DNA of 64,000 bases from Microcebus murinus (GCF_040939455.1 NC_134112.1:23214501-23278500); one strand, 5' to 3'. Numbered from the stretch's first letter, positions 36,926 through 50,209 are shown. Translations and numbers: made by a program. The notes: a model not told the origin generated them from the sequence alone.

Positions 36926-37999
36926 AAAGATCGAATGTATAGTTTGAACGTTTGCCTTCTCCATTGCATCTGGAGATAACTAATCAGCTGTGAACTGTTC
37001 TACCAGGGGAAATGGCTCCCCTTTGGCCCAAGGTTTATACTTCTTATCTCAAATTGTGCAATAGGCAACAGGTTTCATTATTCATCTCTAAAGTTTCACA
37101 AAAGGATGTCAGATTCTATTTTCCCAGTTTGGATGGCAATATTTGCCTTCATAGAGCTTTAGTTATTTGGAGAAAGTAAAGCAATGCCCTGTGAAATAGA
37201 TTATTTTTAGTATTCCATATTGACAGATGAAGGGACAGAGGGCCACGTGCTGGGAAGGCAGCACCCCTGTGCAGTACAAAAGTAGAAACAGACTGAAACT
37301 CATTTTTTTTTTCCTACTGGGTCCTGAGCCCAGAAGAAGGATAACAAGGCCAACAAACATGCTTGCTGAACAGAGATGTGATAACAAGGTAGGAGATGGA
37401 CCATAACTTTGAAGCCCATTATTTTGAAGAACAAACAGAGAGCTCCAGGTTCAGAACTAAAATCTGAAAGCTAATTGAGCATGTGGATCATTAAAGCCAT
37501 AACCAATGGAGAAAACTCAGCAGGCATGATCGCTCACTAGCATCCTTCTCAGATTCAGAGGCCTAAAGGCTGGCTGCTCCTTGCAAAAACGTTTAATATC
37601 AATAAATTAGCAGGAGATGGATGAAACAAAATTGCTAACCCCTCCTCAGTAGGCTCAGGAACTTGTTTGTGGACACCCAAATCAAACAATGAGAAAATTA
37701 GTTCATCTGTTTTATTCATTCATCTATGGCCTTCATTCTAGGGAATTCCTGCTTGCCAGTGGAAAAGGAAATACTGGTGCTACAAAGAGCTTAGATATGT
37801 TTGAAAAGTAGAATTTTTTAGGCATTTTTATGTTTTTTCTTCAAATATTAAATGTCTCATGAGATAAAAAGAGTCTTATAGATAATTTGATCTAATTAAA
37901 GTTAAAAATCACCATTTTTTAAACTTAGCTTTCACCTGGCATTCCAGGCCTTCTAGCTTTCTCTTTCCAAACTTATTTCTGTTCCACTTTTCATGAATT

Positions 38000-38309
38000 T
38001 GGCCCTTTCTCACTGTGCCCTGTGCCCCTTGGAGCTGGCAGCATGGTGTCTGCCATTCCCTCCTGTGGCCCATCCCACGTATTGTGAAGATTCAACCAGA
38101 ATGCACCTTCTCTGTAGAACCTTCCCTGCTTCCTATGCCAGAAACCAGCTCTCCTTCCTAGTAGAATTCCTCTTGTTCTGCACCTCTCAATTGGCAGATC
38201 TCATGCTCTGTCTTGTTTTAACACTAATTTTGGTACATCTTTTATCTCTCTAGTCTATTAGAAGCATCCTGGGGGCAGGATCCTTGTCTGCCCAGCCCTT
38301 GTATTCTCT
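38000..38309 (+). mobile_element. L2 3' end, left part (interrupted)
   Basis: 'CTTCTCTGTAGAACCTTCCCTGC...TCTAGTCTATTAGAAGCATCCTGGGGGCAGGATCCTTGTCTG' is L2. It stops at CCTTGTATTCTCT and resumes at 38572. Confidence 0.75.
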
Positions 38310-38570
38310 CTCTCTTTTTTTTTAGGAGAAAGAAAGAGAAGTTTATTACTTTGCCAGCAAAGGAGGAGGGTGGAGACTTTTGTCTGAAAAATGCCATAAT
38401 AATAAGCAGGAATACAGAGCTTTTGAAGGGTGGGTTCTCAGCTTCAGGCAATTGCTGTTCAACTACAGGTTGGTGATTCTAATTGTCCCATCTCCACTGA
38501 AGACAATCCCCTGACATCCACCCAGGACCTCCCTCAGACAGGTCCAAGCTGAGGGAGGACCTGCAGCACA
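38310..38570 (-). mobile_element. Probable processed retrocopy inserted in L2
   Basis: About 260 bp of unrelated sequence splits an L2. It is flanked by near-identical CCTTGTATTCTCT (38297-38309) and CCTTGTAATCTCT (38572-38584). On the minus strand it ends AATAAA (38347-38342), 18 nt of pyrimidine-rich sequence, then an A-tail (poly-T on plus at 38315-38323). This is the signature of a polyadenylated RNA inserted by the L1 machinery, truncated at its 5' end. The terminal part (GGCAAAGTAATAAACTTCTC then TTTCTTTCTCC) looks like the R region of a retroviral LTR, so the source may be an ERV-terminated transcript. The source is not identified. Confidence 0.6.
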
Positions 38571-38645
38571 GCCTTGTAATCTCTACCGTGCTTTGCACAC
38601 AATAGGTGCCCCGGAGATATTTGTGGAATAAATGAGTAAAGTAAG
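38571..38645 (+). mobile_element. L2 3' end, right part
   Basis: 'CTACCGTGCTTTGCACACAATAGGTGCCCCGGAGATATTTGTGGAATAAATGAGT' is the terminal L2 sequence and completes the copy at 38000-38309. Confidence 0.8.
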
Positions 38646-40639
38646 TTAAATGGTTCTCATGTATGCCAATTACTTTCCACCTCAGTAGCTGTGACCACTG
38701 AGCCACAGATGATGAGTAACACATCTGGAGCTCAAAAAGAAGTTGATGGGTGTGTAAGGGCACTACGTTTTGCTGTGAACAAGAAAAATCGAAATGGTGA
38801 AAACATAAAGAATAAAATTTTGATGGAGCAAGTGTTCGCAGTCCACACCCCACCTTCCATCACCAGCTGTTACAACTCACATAACTTACTGTTTGCATGG
38901 TAGCTCTTGCGTTACTGTAATTTGTTTATTTTGTTTTATCATTCCTTTGAAGTTTCAAAGCAGACAAGAAAACACCGCAGGGTTGAGTGTGGCTGTCAGG
39001 GCTGGAGCTGTGCTCTCTCAGGCACTCTGGGGTGTTTCTTAGTGAAGGTCATTCCATTCTCTCGTGCTAAACACAGGATGAAATACTGTATTCCTTACTT
39101 TCGAGATTAATCGAGTGGCAGACATTCACAGGAGAACAGTGAGGCTATTTGTCAACTAACTTTAAATATTTTATGGCCAATACTTTACTGTCCCCTGAAA
39201 AGTGGTCTGTTTGCCATCAATTTTGTGGTGGTAAGAAATATTTCCCTTTGTAGTTTAAGCCCTATTTCAAACACAAAGATACCTGGGCCTGTTCAAGAGA
39301 AAGCATTGGTTCCTTCTGAGGTCACGTCATGCCTAACTAGAGACAGAAGCTGAGAAACACTCCTTTCCCTCAGGTGCCAGAGCCCAGGACGGGGCTAGCT
39401 GGCTCAGCCCCGCCGCAGGTAGCAGCCCTGCCTCTGAACAAAGAGGAGTCCACACCTGGGGTGCAGACAAAGGGAGGCCGTGCAGATACCCAATTCCCAG
39501 TTCACATCGCCTGCTGCTGGGGACCCCTAGTGGTGACACACGCTGCACGCAGGCATAGGTATCCCTGCATTTTCTCACCCAGCTGCAGAGGGGCCTGGGT
39601 ATTGCCTTGACTTTCCTATTTGCAACTTAGCTGGGGAAGATCACAAACGCACACGTCCACGCTTAAGCCATGCCATCAGACAGAGCAAGAGAGAGAGCTT
39701 TTCTTTGTTTCTGATGCAAGAAACCCGCATAGCGTTCAGAAACGCATTGAATGTGTTTTCTTCTGCATATTGCACCTTCTAGCTTTGCTCCCTGACATTT
39801 TAGATTATAAAAATCTTTTCTGCCCTCAATGTCCTGAGAGAAATCTAGGATAAACTAGCGTGAAGACAGCTGTAAGCCTGCTCTGGGCAAAAGTATGAAG
39901 TGAGTTTGTTTTTCACGTCTTCTGGGGGGTACCTATGGCTTTATGCTCTTTTACTAGCAAAATTTGCTTTCATAAAGGTATCTGGTGGATTTATTCTCTG
40001 CTAGCTGTTCCTTTATTCATGCATTCATTAATTCACTTGGTAATGTTTATTAAGCACTCATATGAGTCAGAGAATATACTAGACCTTGGGAATAAAGACA
40101 TGAGGAAAACTACACCCTTGCCCTGGGGGCTCCTACAACGCGAAGGCCTCCACTCCTTCCTGGGACATTTATATTTCAACTGGGACAAACAGCTACAGAA
40201 ATGATCTCTAACTGAAAATTGACGGTATTATTCATATTGCTGATGACTTTCTTTGCAGCAGCCTTTTTTTTTTTTTTTTTTTTAAACAAAACCTCTGAAA
40301 CCAAGCCTCAACGGCTAAATCCAGATAGCTGGCATTTTCTCATCCACAGTGTTAGCTTGTCAGCCCAGAGAACCAAGCAGATACTGTACTCTGAATGTTC
40401 TTTGCCTTCAGCCCCCAGAAAATCTGAATCAATATTTTCATTTCTTTCCCTGTGGCAGCTATAGGTTCAATAACAAAACAGAAACTTTTTTTTTTTTTAA
40501 AGAAGAGAGAGTAAATGTGCACTGAAGGAAAGCTAACAGGCACTATATCTAGACCAATCTTCTGATACGGAAAACATATTTTACCCTTTTCCCAAATATT
40601 TCACATTGCTTATAAAACAAGGCCTGAAAAAGTGATTCT
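38646..40639. other. Unassigned upstream flank
   Basis: Only an ancient-repeat-like piece near 40015-40150 (TTCATGCATTCATTAATTCACTTGG...) and a (T)21 run at 40263-40283 stand out. Confidence 0.5.
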
Positions 40640-40850
40640 AGGGAAGTTTAATATGCATCTATGGAGTCAGACAGACATGGATTTCAATCCTAGCTTGTCA
40701 TTTATTAGCTAAATGACCTTGAACGAGTCAATCTTAGTTTCTTAACCTTAAAAATGGGGTTAATAATCTTTTACAGAGTTTGTGGGGATTGAATGAAATA
40801 ATAGATGTAATATAGTGTCCAAAGCATGGAAGCCCATTTAGGAGTTCTGG
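40640..40850 (+). mobile_element. MIR
   Basis: 'GGAGTCAGACAGACATGGATTTCAATCCTAGCTTGTCATTTATTAGCTAAATGACCTTGAACGAGTCA...AAAATGGGGTTAATAATC' is MIR. Confidence 0.9.
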
Positions 40851-41004
40851 GTGCCCTTTGTTCCTTGGAGCAAAGCATAGCGTGCTTCCACCTGCCTTTC
40901 CAGAGTAGTCTGGAAGAATTATGGTCTGATGCAAAAGCAGTTTTTATCTCTGCCTACCATCTGCATGCTATATCACCTGCATGAAAGTATATTAAGACAT
41001 ATGA

Positions 41005-41160
41005 GCAGGGCCTGGGCTTTGGAGATAAATCTGAGTTCAAATTCTGATTTAGCTACATACTTACTGCCTGGTAACCTTGGACAAGCAACTTAACCTTTCT
41101 GTTTCTCAGTCTCCTCATCTGGTAAAATGGAGATAATAATATACCTCATTTTTATGTAAA
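41005..41160 (+). mobile_element. MIR
   Basis: 'TGAGTTCAAATTCTGATTTAGCTACATACTTACTGCCTGGTAACCTTGGACAAGCAACTTAACC...CTCCTCATCTGGTAAAATGGAGATAATAAT' is MIR. Confidence 0.9.
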
Positions 41161-41314
41161 AGAATGTATGTCCAACAATAATATTGACACTCAGTTATAT
41201 ATTCTGTATAGCATGTACTTTTTGACTGCAGCAGTTCCTGGAGAGAGAGTGGATGTTGAGAGGTCGTTGGAATCTTCAGGGAGTAGCATGTGTGATATTA
41301 AAAAGTACAGTCAA

Positions 41315-41319
<5 letters not shown>

Positions 41320-41380
<61 letters not shown>
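41320..41380. repeat. (CT)30 microsatellite
   Basis: Uninterrupted 61-bp TC run. Confidence 0.99.
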
Positions 41381-41384
<4 letters not shown>

Positions 41385-41644
41385 TCCTCCATAAGATGAC
41401 AATGCCTTACATTGGGACATTTCCCCACCCAGCCTCCTTGGATGAGAATCCTGGTAGAATTTCAAAGTACATTTTAGTGGAAAGAGTATAGGCAGATGAC
41501 TTAAGCTCTCTTCCAAATTTGGTCCCTATAAGATGAAGGGGTAGAAATCAACATTTGACGACTACTACTGTTGCAACTAGTATTACTGCTCAACACATTC
41601 TTTGCCGTTAGTGATACAGAAAAATCACTCTCTACATTGTAATC

Positions 41645-41885
41645 ATTGACTGGGTGCCAGGACCATACTGGGCACTTTGTATGCATGTTTATATACTGAC
41701 AACACCCTTGAAGTGAGAATTATCTCTATTTTCCATTTGGGGAAACTGAGTCTAGAAAACTTATGTAACATCTTAATCAAAATGTACGACAACCTTAGCT
41801 GTAGATATTATCATCCCCACTTTATTTGGTTAAGAAAACCAAAATGAGAGACAGTAAATAATTTACCAAGGGCATAGGCATTGAC
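41645..41885 (+). mobile_element. MIR relics
   Basis: 'GGGTGCCAGGACCATACTGGGCACTTTG...CATTTGGGGAAACTGAG', then a second set 'GATATTATCATCCCCACTTTA...AATAATTTACCAAGG'. Confidence 0.65.
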
Positions 41886-42038
41886 TTAAACCCAGCTTTA
41901 GCTGATTCTTTTCAAAATACACAAAAAGAAAACTTGCCCTTTAGATTTGGTCTGATGTTTCATTCCACTCTTTTGGTAAATATTTTCCTGTTTGAGCCTT
42001 TACTCAGGGAAATTAAGTCTTTAAAATACATCTTCTTT

Positions 42039-42431
<393 letters not shown>

Positions 42432-42869
42432 AAAATACATCTTCTTTGATTTAAATACTTATGTTTGCCATTGGAACCTAGGACAATACTGTCATTTTTC
42501 CTTGCCTAAAACATAAACCTTTGGTCAGGCCAGGCTCTGGAGAGTTCGCTGGACTTTTGCTCCTGACCCCAAGGGCCTGGGCAAGGACAGGCGTAGTGAT
42601 AGGGAGACTAAGAAATTATTTGCCCAAGTGAGAGGATTCCAAGGAATCAAGAATGCTCCCAAATCAAAAACTCCATCCTATCTGACTTCCAGATGCTTCA
42701 AGTTCATAACTAGAACTTTTACTTCTTAAACTTACTCAAACAGTGCAATGAACACCTGCTATAATTTGATCACCTTTGGGAGACCTAAGACATTAAATAA
42801 AATAACCATTTTCACCTGACCCAATTTCCCTATCCCAAAAGCTGAATTTGATTCCAAGGGGAGGACCAA

Positions 42870-43205
42870 CACATCGTTGGACAGGGCTGTGCAACCTGTA
42901 TAATCTACCCATATCTGACCGGGGACTCTGGTTAAAATGCAGATGCTGATTCAGCGGGTCTGGAGCAGGCCTCTGCATTTTTAATGAGCTTGGAGGTACT
43001 GTGGACATTGCATCGCCACGTTTGGAGTAATAAGGGTTCTGGGGTGATGATTTGCCACTCTGACTGCATTTAGAATCACCCAGGAGGGTTTCAGAAAGCC
43101 CAGTGCCCAGATCACACCCCTGAATAATCAAATCAGAAACCAAACATCAGCATTTTTATAAAACTCCCAGGTGATTCCAATATGCAGCTAACACTTGGAG
43201 CCACG
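42870..43205. mobile_element. MER5/MER20-type hAT relics
   Basis: 'TTAAAATGCAGATGCTGATTCAGCGGGTCTGGAGCAGGCC...GCATTTTTAATGAGCTTGGAGGTACTG' and, adjoining, 'TTTAGAATCACCCAGGAGGGTTTCAGAAAG...ACTCCCAGGTGATTCCAATATGCAG'. Two copies in tandem. Confidence 0.7.
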
Positions 43206-44384
43206 GATGGGAGAGACGGAACTTAGGTAACAGATCATACTGCTGAAGAGGTTGGCTGGGAATGGTGAGGACTAATGTTGCTCCACGATTTTGCCAGGAC
43301 TGTCTCTGGTCATGAAGCAAAGAGCAAGAATCAAATTCTTGTCAAGACCTTTTATAAGACTACGTAGCCACAGACATCACAATGTGAGAAAATAGAATAG
43401 AATCTAACATGAGGACAAAAATTTCTCAATTTCAAATCTGAGTTCATGTTATGGCTTTTAAAAATATACTTCATGATGAATAAGCCTAAAAAATATGCAC
43501 TTACTTTGGGCCACTCCCACAAGAACAGCCAGATGTTTTCCCAGAAAATCCACTCTATCATTTCTCAATCAGAAAGAAGATTAGAAATGGGATTTTCAGC
43601 TCCGATGGGGTCGAAGGGTGATGTTTATGCCAGAGAAATACTTCATGCCACAGCTAAAAAAATTGCTTTGGAGAAATGCCCCCAAACTTCTTTATGTGTT
43701 CTGAATATATGAAAATGAAGCCCTCAGCTTGGACAGAATAGGAGGTATTACAGGTGGATGCACCCATCATCCATTTCCAATGGTGGCAGTAGCAGTAAGG
43801 CAGGAAGTAAAATACTGACTCTTTACACAGAAAGATTTTATCCTCATGCTAAACTCCCATTCTTTGGGGATGAAATTGAAATGGTGACAAACTAACCATA
43901 CCAAAATGTTTACATCACTTAATTCAGGGGTGATAGTTAATTTTCTGTGTCAACTTGACTGGGCCAAGGAATGCCCAGATATTTGGTCAAACGTTATCCT
44001 GGGTGTGTCTGTGAGGGAGTTTGGATGAGATTAACATTTAAATCAGCAGACTGAGGAAAGAAGATTGCCCTCCCTAATGTGGGCGGGCCCCATTCAATCA
44101 GTTGAAGGTATGAGTAGAAGGAAGGGGTGATTACCCCTCAGAAGTAAGAGAAAATTCTTCCTGATGGCCTTCAGAACTGTATCATCAGCTTTTTTCCTGC
44201 CTTTGGCTTCAAACTGAAGCACTGGCTCTACCTGGGTTTCAAGCCTGCTAGCCTTCAGCCTGGAATTCTAACATCAGCTCCCATGGGTCTCTCACATGCC
44301 AGCTCACCCTGCAGATCTGGGACTTTGCAGCCTCTGTAATCATGTGAGCCAATAGCTTAAAATAAATCTCTCCTATCTGCATAT

Positions 44385-44437
44385 ATCTCCTATGTATGTA
44401 TCTCCTATATATATCTCCTGCATATATTATATATTTC

Positions 44438-44480
<43 letters not shown>
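44385..44480. repeat. TATCTCC minisatellite-like and (TG)20 tract
   Basis: Several TATCTCCTATRTATGTA-like units (44383-44437) followed by a pure TG run (44439-44479), inside the LTR. Confidence 0.9.
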
Positions 44481-44481
<1 letters not shown>

Positions 44482-44489
44482 CTCTTATA

Positions 44490-44791
44490 CAGTTATCTGT
44501 ATTGGTATTGGGGAATTGGTTCAAGGACCCACTGCAGATACCAAAATCTGTGGATGTTCCAATGCCTTATATAAAATGGTATGGTTTTTGCATATAGCCT
44601 ACACACATCCTCCTGTATACTTTAAATCATTTCTAGGTTACTTATAATACCTAATACTATATAAATGCCATGTCAGTAGTTTTTATACTGTATTGTTTTT
44701 TATTGTTGTATTTTGTTTATTTTTTCAAATATTTTCGATTTGCAGTTGGATGAATTCATGGATGTGGAGCCCATAGATATGGAGGGCTGAC
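44490..44791 (+). mobile_element. MER2 / Tigger-type element nested in the LTR
   Basis: 'GGGGAATTGGTTCAAGGACCCACTGCAGATACC', 'CTTATATAAAATGGTATGG', 'CCTACACACATCCTCCTGTATACTTTAAATCAT' and 'GATGTGGAGCCCATAGATATGGAGGGCTGAC' match MER2. TA flanks both ends (44488-44489 and 44792-44793). Confidence 0.8.
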
Positions 44792-45054
44792 TATGTATCT
44801 ATCTCACATATATACAATACATATATATATCTCCCATAGATATATCTCTCTCCTATTCTGTCTCTCTGGAGAATCTGAACCAATAGAATATATTAGGGCA
44901 ATGTTTTTCACCGTTTGTATTTTTCCACATTTTCTAATTTTCTATGGCAAGCATGTGTAATTGTTGGTCTAAAAATCGTGTGTCATTAAAAGTTTAGCAT
45001 GAACAACAAAAAGGATAATGTCTCCTTACATCACGAGTATCTGTACTTCAGAGC

Positions 45055-45220
45055 AATGCTGCTTCTAAAGCCTTAGAGCCCTTAAATTTTACCGGAGTTG
45101 CTACTAAAACTGATTCCCAGGTTTCACCTGAGAGCTGCTGATGCAGGAGGTCTGGGCATGGCAGCTGAGTATCTGCATCTCTAACAAGCTCCAGGGTAAT
45201 GCTAAAGCTTCTGCTCCATG
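45055..45220. mobile_element. MER5A-type relic
   Basis: 'ACTGATTCCCAGGTTTCACCTGAGAGCTGCTGATGCAGGAGGTCTGG...ATCTGCATCTCTAACAAGCTCCAGGGTAATGC'. Confidence 0.7.
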
Positions 45221-46419
45221 GCCCTGGCTTTGAGTGACCTTGAGTGGCAAGGTCTACTAGCACTGTAATAGTGCCCACAGCTCCTTTTTAGGGGACCATC
45301 ACTCCATCTCCTCTTCCCGTGTCTATGCCACCAATGCAGCACTTAAAAAAATTCTGCCATGTTTTGCAGTTGCCTTCCTGCCCGGCTCTCTCATGCAAAG
45401 GGAAGATTCTGGAGGGTCGTGATGGTGTTTTGCCATTTTTGTATCTCCCTTCCCCAACCAAAGAACCTTTCCTGTAACAGAATTTCAAAAATGTTTGTAG
45501 AATCCAGCTGAGTGTTTATCTTTAGTCTGGATTCTCAAGCCATTGAAAGGCAGCAGGCTGGCCTGATTTTCCACATGAAAGGGCAGAAACAGGATTAACA
45601 CAATAGGATGCTGTCTCATATTCTCTTTCTGCCCTGTCCAATGACGTTAATTTTCTATAAGCCTAGCTCCAATTCTCCTTGGGACAGTCATAGTAAAGAA
45701 CCTTAATGCTTCATACTCTCTTGTGACATTAAAGCTTTGTCTATTGAATGCTAACAATCTTGAGTTTATTCAATTTGTATTTCGAGACATGTAATTGTGT
45801 AGACAAAAATTTTTGAATGTTGAACTGATTTTTTTTCAGTTTTGACACAAATGTGTGATATTGGATAAAAATACCCAAGGGTTATACATGAGTGATATTG
45901 ACTGAACTTGTCAAGTAGTTAAATGTGATGATCTGGCAAGACTTATGAAGAAGTCTGAACAATATTGTAACTTTATACATTCTTATTTTGATCTGGGTCT
46001 CCATAGCCATTCTGTTACACTCTATGTGTCATGCCACAATAACTAGCTTTCGTTTCTCAATGCTGTTTGTGATCTTATTTTATTATTGTTAGACAGAACA
46101 CTATCATATTAATACAACTCTTCTAAGGCATTGAATAGAAATCTTCCTCCACTGCTAACCTTCGTCTGCACTCCTATTTTTCAAACTCTATCATTACCTT
46201 CACTTTTGTAGAGCATCCTGTCACAGTCTCATAAAAGAAGTTCAGCTCATTTGCATATGCATTTGCATGTCTTCATTAAGAGGAAGACAGCAAAGTGATT
46301 AATGAGTGCTATTTCTCATTTTGCAAAGGGATATTATGTATTCTTTTATATTCCATCTCCAGAGCCTTGAAAGAAATAGCCATAAGTAAGAAAAAGTCAT
46401 TTATAGCATTTATGCTATT
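45221..46419. other. Unassigned upstream flank
   Basis: No repeat or exon recognised. Confidence 0.5.
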
Positions 46420-46434
46420 TAAAATGTTTTTCTT

Positions 46435-46772
<338 letters not shown>

Positions 46773-47163
46773 TTATAAAGTAATTCATTCTTACTGTAGA
46801 CACGTTAGAGATAAAAAATACATAAGTAAAAGAAAACAAAATCGTCCATATTCCCACCACCATGAATAAGTACTTCAATACGTCGGATGTCTTTTCCTTC
46901 TGGGGGAATTAACAGTTTAGCAGTTTGCTTTTGCAGTTTATATTGTGCAGGAATATAAACATTTATGTGGAAAAAACTGTGTTAAAATCCATAGCAAAAG
47001 TGTCTGTCTTTGAGTATTAAAATTACTAGTGTCTACTTCATTTAGTTTTTTTATATTATGCAATTTTTGAAATGAGTATGCCTTTATTTTCTAGTTAGAG
47101 ACAATAATAAAGCTACTTTCCTCTTGGAATGAACTTAAATGAATATTTTCCAATGTCATTACT

Positions 47164-47452
47164 TTTTTTGAGACAGAGTTTGACTTTGTCACCCCAGCTA
47201 GAGTGCAATGGCATCATCATTGTTCACTGCAACCTCAAACTCCTGGGCTCAAGTGATCCTCCTGCCTCAGCTTCCTGAGTAACTGGGACTACAAGTGCAT
47301 GTCACCATGCACAGCTAATGTTTTTTATTTTTGGTAGACACGGGGTCTTGCTCTTGCTCAGGCTGGTCTCAAACTATTGAGCTCAAGAGATCCTCCCAGC
47401 CTCGGCCTCCCAGAGTGCTAGGATTACAGGTGAGAGCCACTGTGCTCACCCT
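47164..47452 (-). mobile_element. Alu, antisense
   Basis: TTTTTTTGAGACAGAGTTTGAC... to CAGGTGAGAGCCACTGTGC; diverged, without the lemur linker. Confidence 0.93.
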
Positions 47453-47579
47453 TAATTTGTATCTATTTGTACTAGTGAGAACCTTTTTGCATATGTCTAA
47501 TAGTCATTTGTATTTCTTCTTTTGCAAATTGCCCATTCATATTTTTTGCCAAAATAACAATAAGTACTGAGTCCCAGCA

Positions 47580-47800
47580 ATTGCACCAAGAGTTGTTTAT
47601 GTATGATTTTACTCTTTTCAATTACATTGTAAGCAGTCATTTTTATTGTCTCTGTACCACAAATTAGAGCTCTAGAGGCATGTGGAAGTTGAGGATCATG
47701 CCAATGTCACATAGCAGGTGATGGGGCCTGGATTTGAACCCAGCTCTATTTAAGTTCAGTGCCTGACCTCTGAATCATTGGACTATAGTGCCCCTTAATT
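47580..47800 (+). mobile_element. MIR
   Basis: 'TTGTTTATGTATGATTTTACTC...GCCAATGTCACATAGCAGGTGATGGGGCCTGGATTTGAACCCAGCTC' is the MIR 3' core. Confidence 0.8.
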
Positions 47801-48412
47801 GGTGTGTCAATGGTCTTCTTATTAGTTTGCAGTAACTCTTTACATAGTAATTATAAAAACTTTTGATTGGTCAAATCTGTGACAAAATATTTTATTGGCT
47901 TATTATTTGCCTTAATTCAATATGCTGTAGAGATTTAAGTCTTTATATCAATTTACATGACTTCTTTGCACATTAATGCTATTGTTCCTCTATCACATTT
48001 TAAACTATTTTAAATTTGATTCATGATATTATTAAAATGCTTCCTGTGAAATATTTTCCTTTCTAATAAAAATACTATTGGGGAACAGACTGATGTTGGA
48101 ATGTTACAAATGGAACATATATAATCACATTATGTCAATATTTGGAATGAAATAATCTATATCATTGATGAAGGAGGATCTTAATTCTCATTGGTGTTTG
48201 CAATGTCTGCAGGGAAAAATAATAATTTGAAAATATAAGACAAACAACAAAAGATCAATCAAATGCTTAGCGATTTAAGTTATTTCAATGCTTTCAAAAT
48301 AAGATGGTGTTCAGAATAAGTTTGTAGTATCTAAGTTGATTTGCTGGAGATAATAAACAAATCTTCACTAACTTTTCACTAACTCAGTTTTGCAAAGTAT
48401 AAAAGAAAAATG

Positions 48413-48692
48413 GGGCCAGGTGCAGTGGCTCATGCCTGTACTATAATCCCAGCACTTTGGGAGGCCAAGGATGGAGTCCTTGAGGCCAGGACTTTGAGAC
48501 CAGCACGGGCAACATAGCAAGACCTCATCGCTATGAAACATTAAAAATTAGCCAGGTGGTTCCAGCCACTCAGGCTGAGGCAGGAGGACCCCTTGGGCCC
48601 AGAAGTTCCAGGATACAGTGAACTATGATCATACCACTGTACTCCGGCTTGGGTGACAGAGCAAGATTTGGTCTCTTAAAAAAAAAAAAGGG
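48413..48692 (+). mobile_element. Alu, old dimer
   Basis: GGGGCCAGGTGCAGTGGCTCATGCC... to GGTGACAGAGCAAGATTTGGTCTC plus A-tail; diverged, with deletions. Confidence 0.92.
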
Positions 48693-49559
48693 CAACAAAT
48701 AAAAATATATTGAAAGCTAAATAGCCCCCCTCAAATGTCCAGTTCTTAACTGTGCTTTGCATTTATGTAATATAGAATAACCATTAAAGCCATTTGAGTA
48801 ATGAAAATATGGTAATTATTGATGGCCCCTCTACTTAGAAAAAGACATATACCACAATAATTCTGTTTGGCAAAAGATATATATATATATATATATAGAA
48901 AATCTGTTGAGTTCTTCACATCCGACTCATTCTTGCTTATTAAAGAGATTTAGGATTAAGTATGAGAAGAATTTTCCTTCCCACTAACCCATGAGGATTT
49001 TGTGTTGAGTCTGAATTCCTGGGTTCTCTAGCACCTGAGGCTGGTCAAACGCCTCTCATACTGCAAAGCCTCAGCCTAAATTTCTGTGTAGAGCGTTCAG
49101 GAGTCCTTTCTCCATCAAGGCTAACTGAGGAACGTGGACACTGGGTTGGGATCAGGGAGAGGCAAAACTGATCTCAGTAGGGAGTGAAGACAGTAAAATT
49201 CCTCATAACTTAGGGTGGGGATAGGGGTAGTTCTTAAGGATAAAAACCTTTGCCCTAACACAAATGAGCTTCATGCCCAAGCTTGGCAAAAAGAAAACGA
49301 AAAGGATTGCTTTCCAAAGCTCCACCAGGGCTGTACTTGTGTCAGTACAAGATTAGAGCTCGTCTCCTGCTTTTTGAGACTAGGAGAGATCCCTCGGTCC
49401 TCTACAACCCTAAGTGGGTAGGAGACCACTAAACCATGATGGAGGAGGTAGAAATTCTTATTAGTTCTGCTAGGGAGGGTACAGATTACTCATTTTAATA
49501 TTATTATAAAACAATGTAACCACTTTTCACCCTAAGTTGTGGAAGTAATGCCAAATAGT

Positions 49560-50160
49560 CATTCAACAAACATTCACCAAGCTCCTACTATGCTCCAGGC
49601 ATGGTTATAGACCCTGAAGATACAACAGAAAACAAAGCCCCCGCCCTGAAGAGGTTAAATGCCTTAGCAGCAGACACAGACAACTAACTTGGAGAAAAAA
49701 AAAAAAAAAAGGATAACTTCAAATGTTTGAAAAGCAAAGGTTCAGAAGAATGTGAAACAAAGCGCTCGGGCAAATTCCCTTTGAGGACGTGAGGTTTCAG
49801 AGGAGCACTGATCTTGGAGGTCTTGAAGGCGGAGGAGCAGCAGATCCAAAGGGCTGAGTCAGACAGAGCGGGGCGTGTTGGAGGAACGGGACAGTGGCCG
49901 ATGGAGCCGGAGTGGAATGGACGCCACCGGGAGCAGAAGAGGACCAGGTCAGGGAGCTGAGGAGGTGCCAGATCCCGCCAGCCATATAGGCCACCGTGCA
50001 GATTTTCTGTTTATTTCCAGACACAAAGGGAAGCCACCGAAGCTTTGAGGAAAGGGATGGCGTGCTCCGGTTTTTAGGCTGGAAAGATCACTCAGGCTAC
50101 TGGGGAGAAAGGACAAGCACAGAAAGAAGCGCAAGAAGAGAGGTGGCGAGGCCTCCCTTT
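49560..50160 (+). mobile_element. Ancient mammalian repeat relic
   Basis: 'TTCAACAAACATTCACCAAGCTCCTACTATGCTCCAGGCATGG...TAGACCCTGAAGATACAACAGAAAACAAAGCCC', then the 'GGGAAGCCACCGAAGCTTTGAGGAAAGGGATGGC' tail. Recognisable as a widespread ancient repeat, family not assigned. Confidence 0.5.
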
Positions 50161-50209
50161 CTTCTTCCTAAAGAATATTCTTTTAAAGTTTCCTGACGCG
50201 GATTTCTTA

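Larger units (their letters stand above)
43927..44890 (+). mobile_element. ERVL-type LTR (MLT2-like), interrupted
   Basis: 'TGTGTCAACTTGACTGGGCCAAGG', 'GGTCAAACGTTATCCTGGGTGTGTCTGTGAGGG', 'GAGCCAATAGCTTAAAATAAATCTCTC' and the terminal 'CTGTCTCTCTGGAGAATCTGAACCAATAG' give the order of an MLT2-class LTR. It has no adjoining viral genes, so it is a solo LTR. The 3' part is broken by a TG/TA microsatellite and a nested MER2. Confidence 0.7.
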
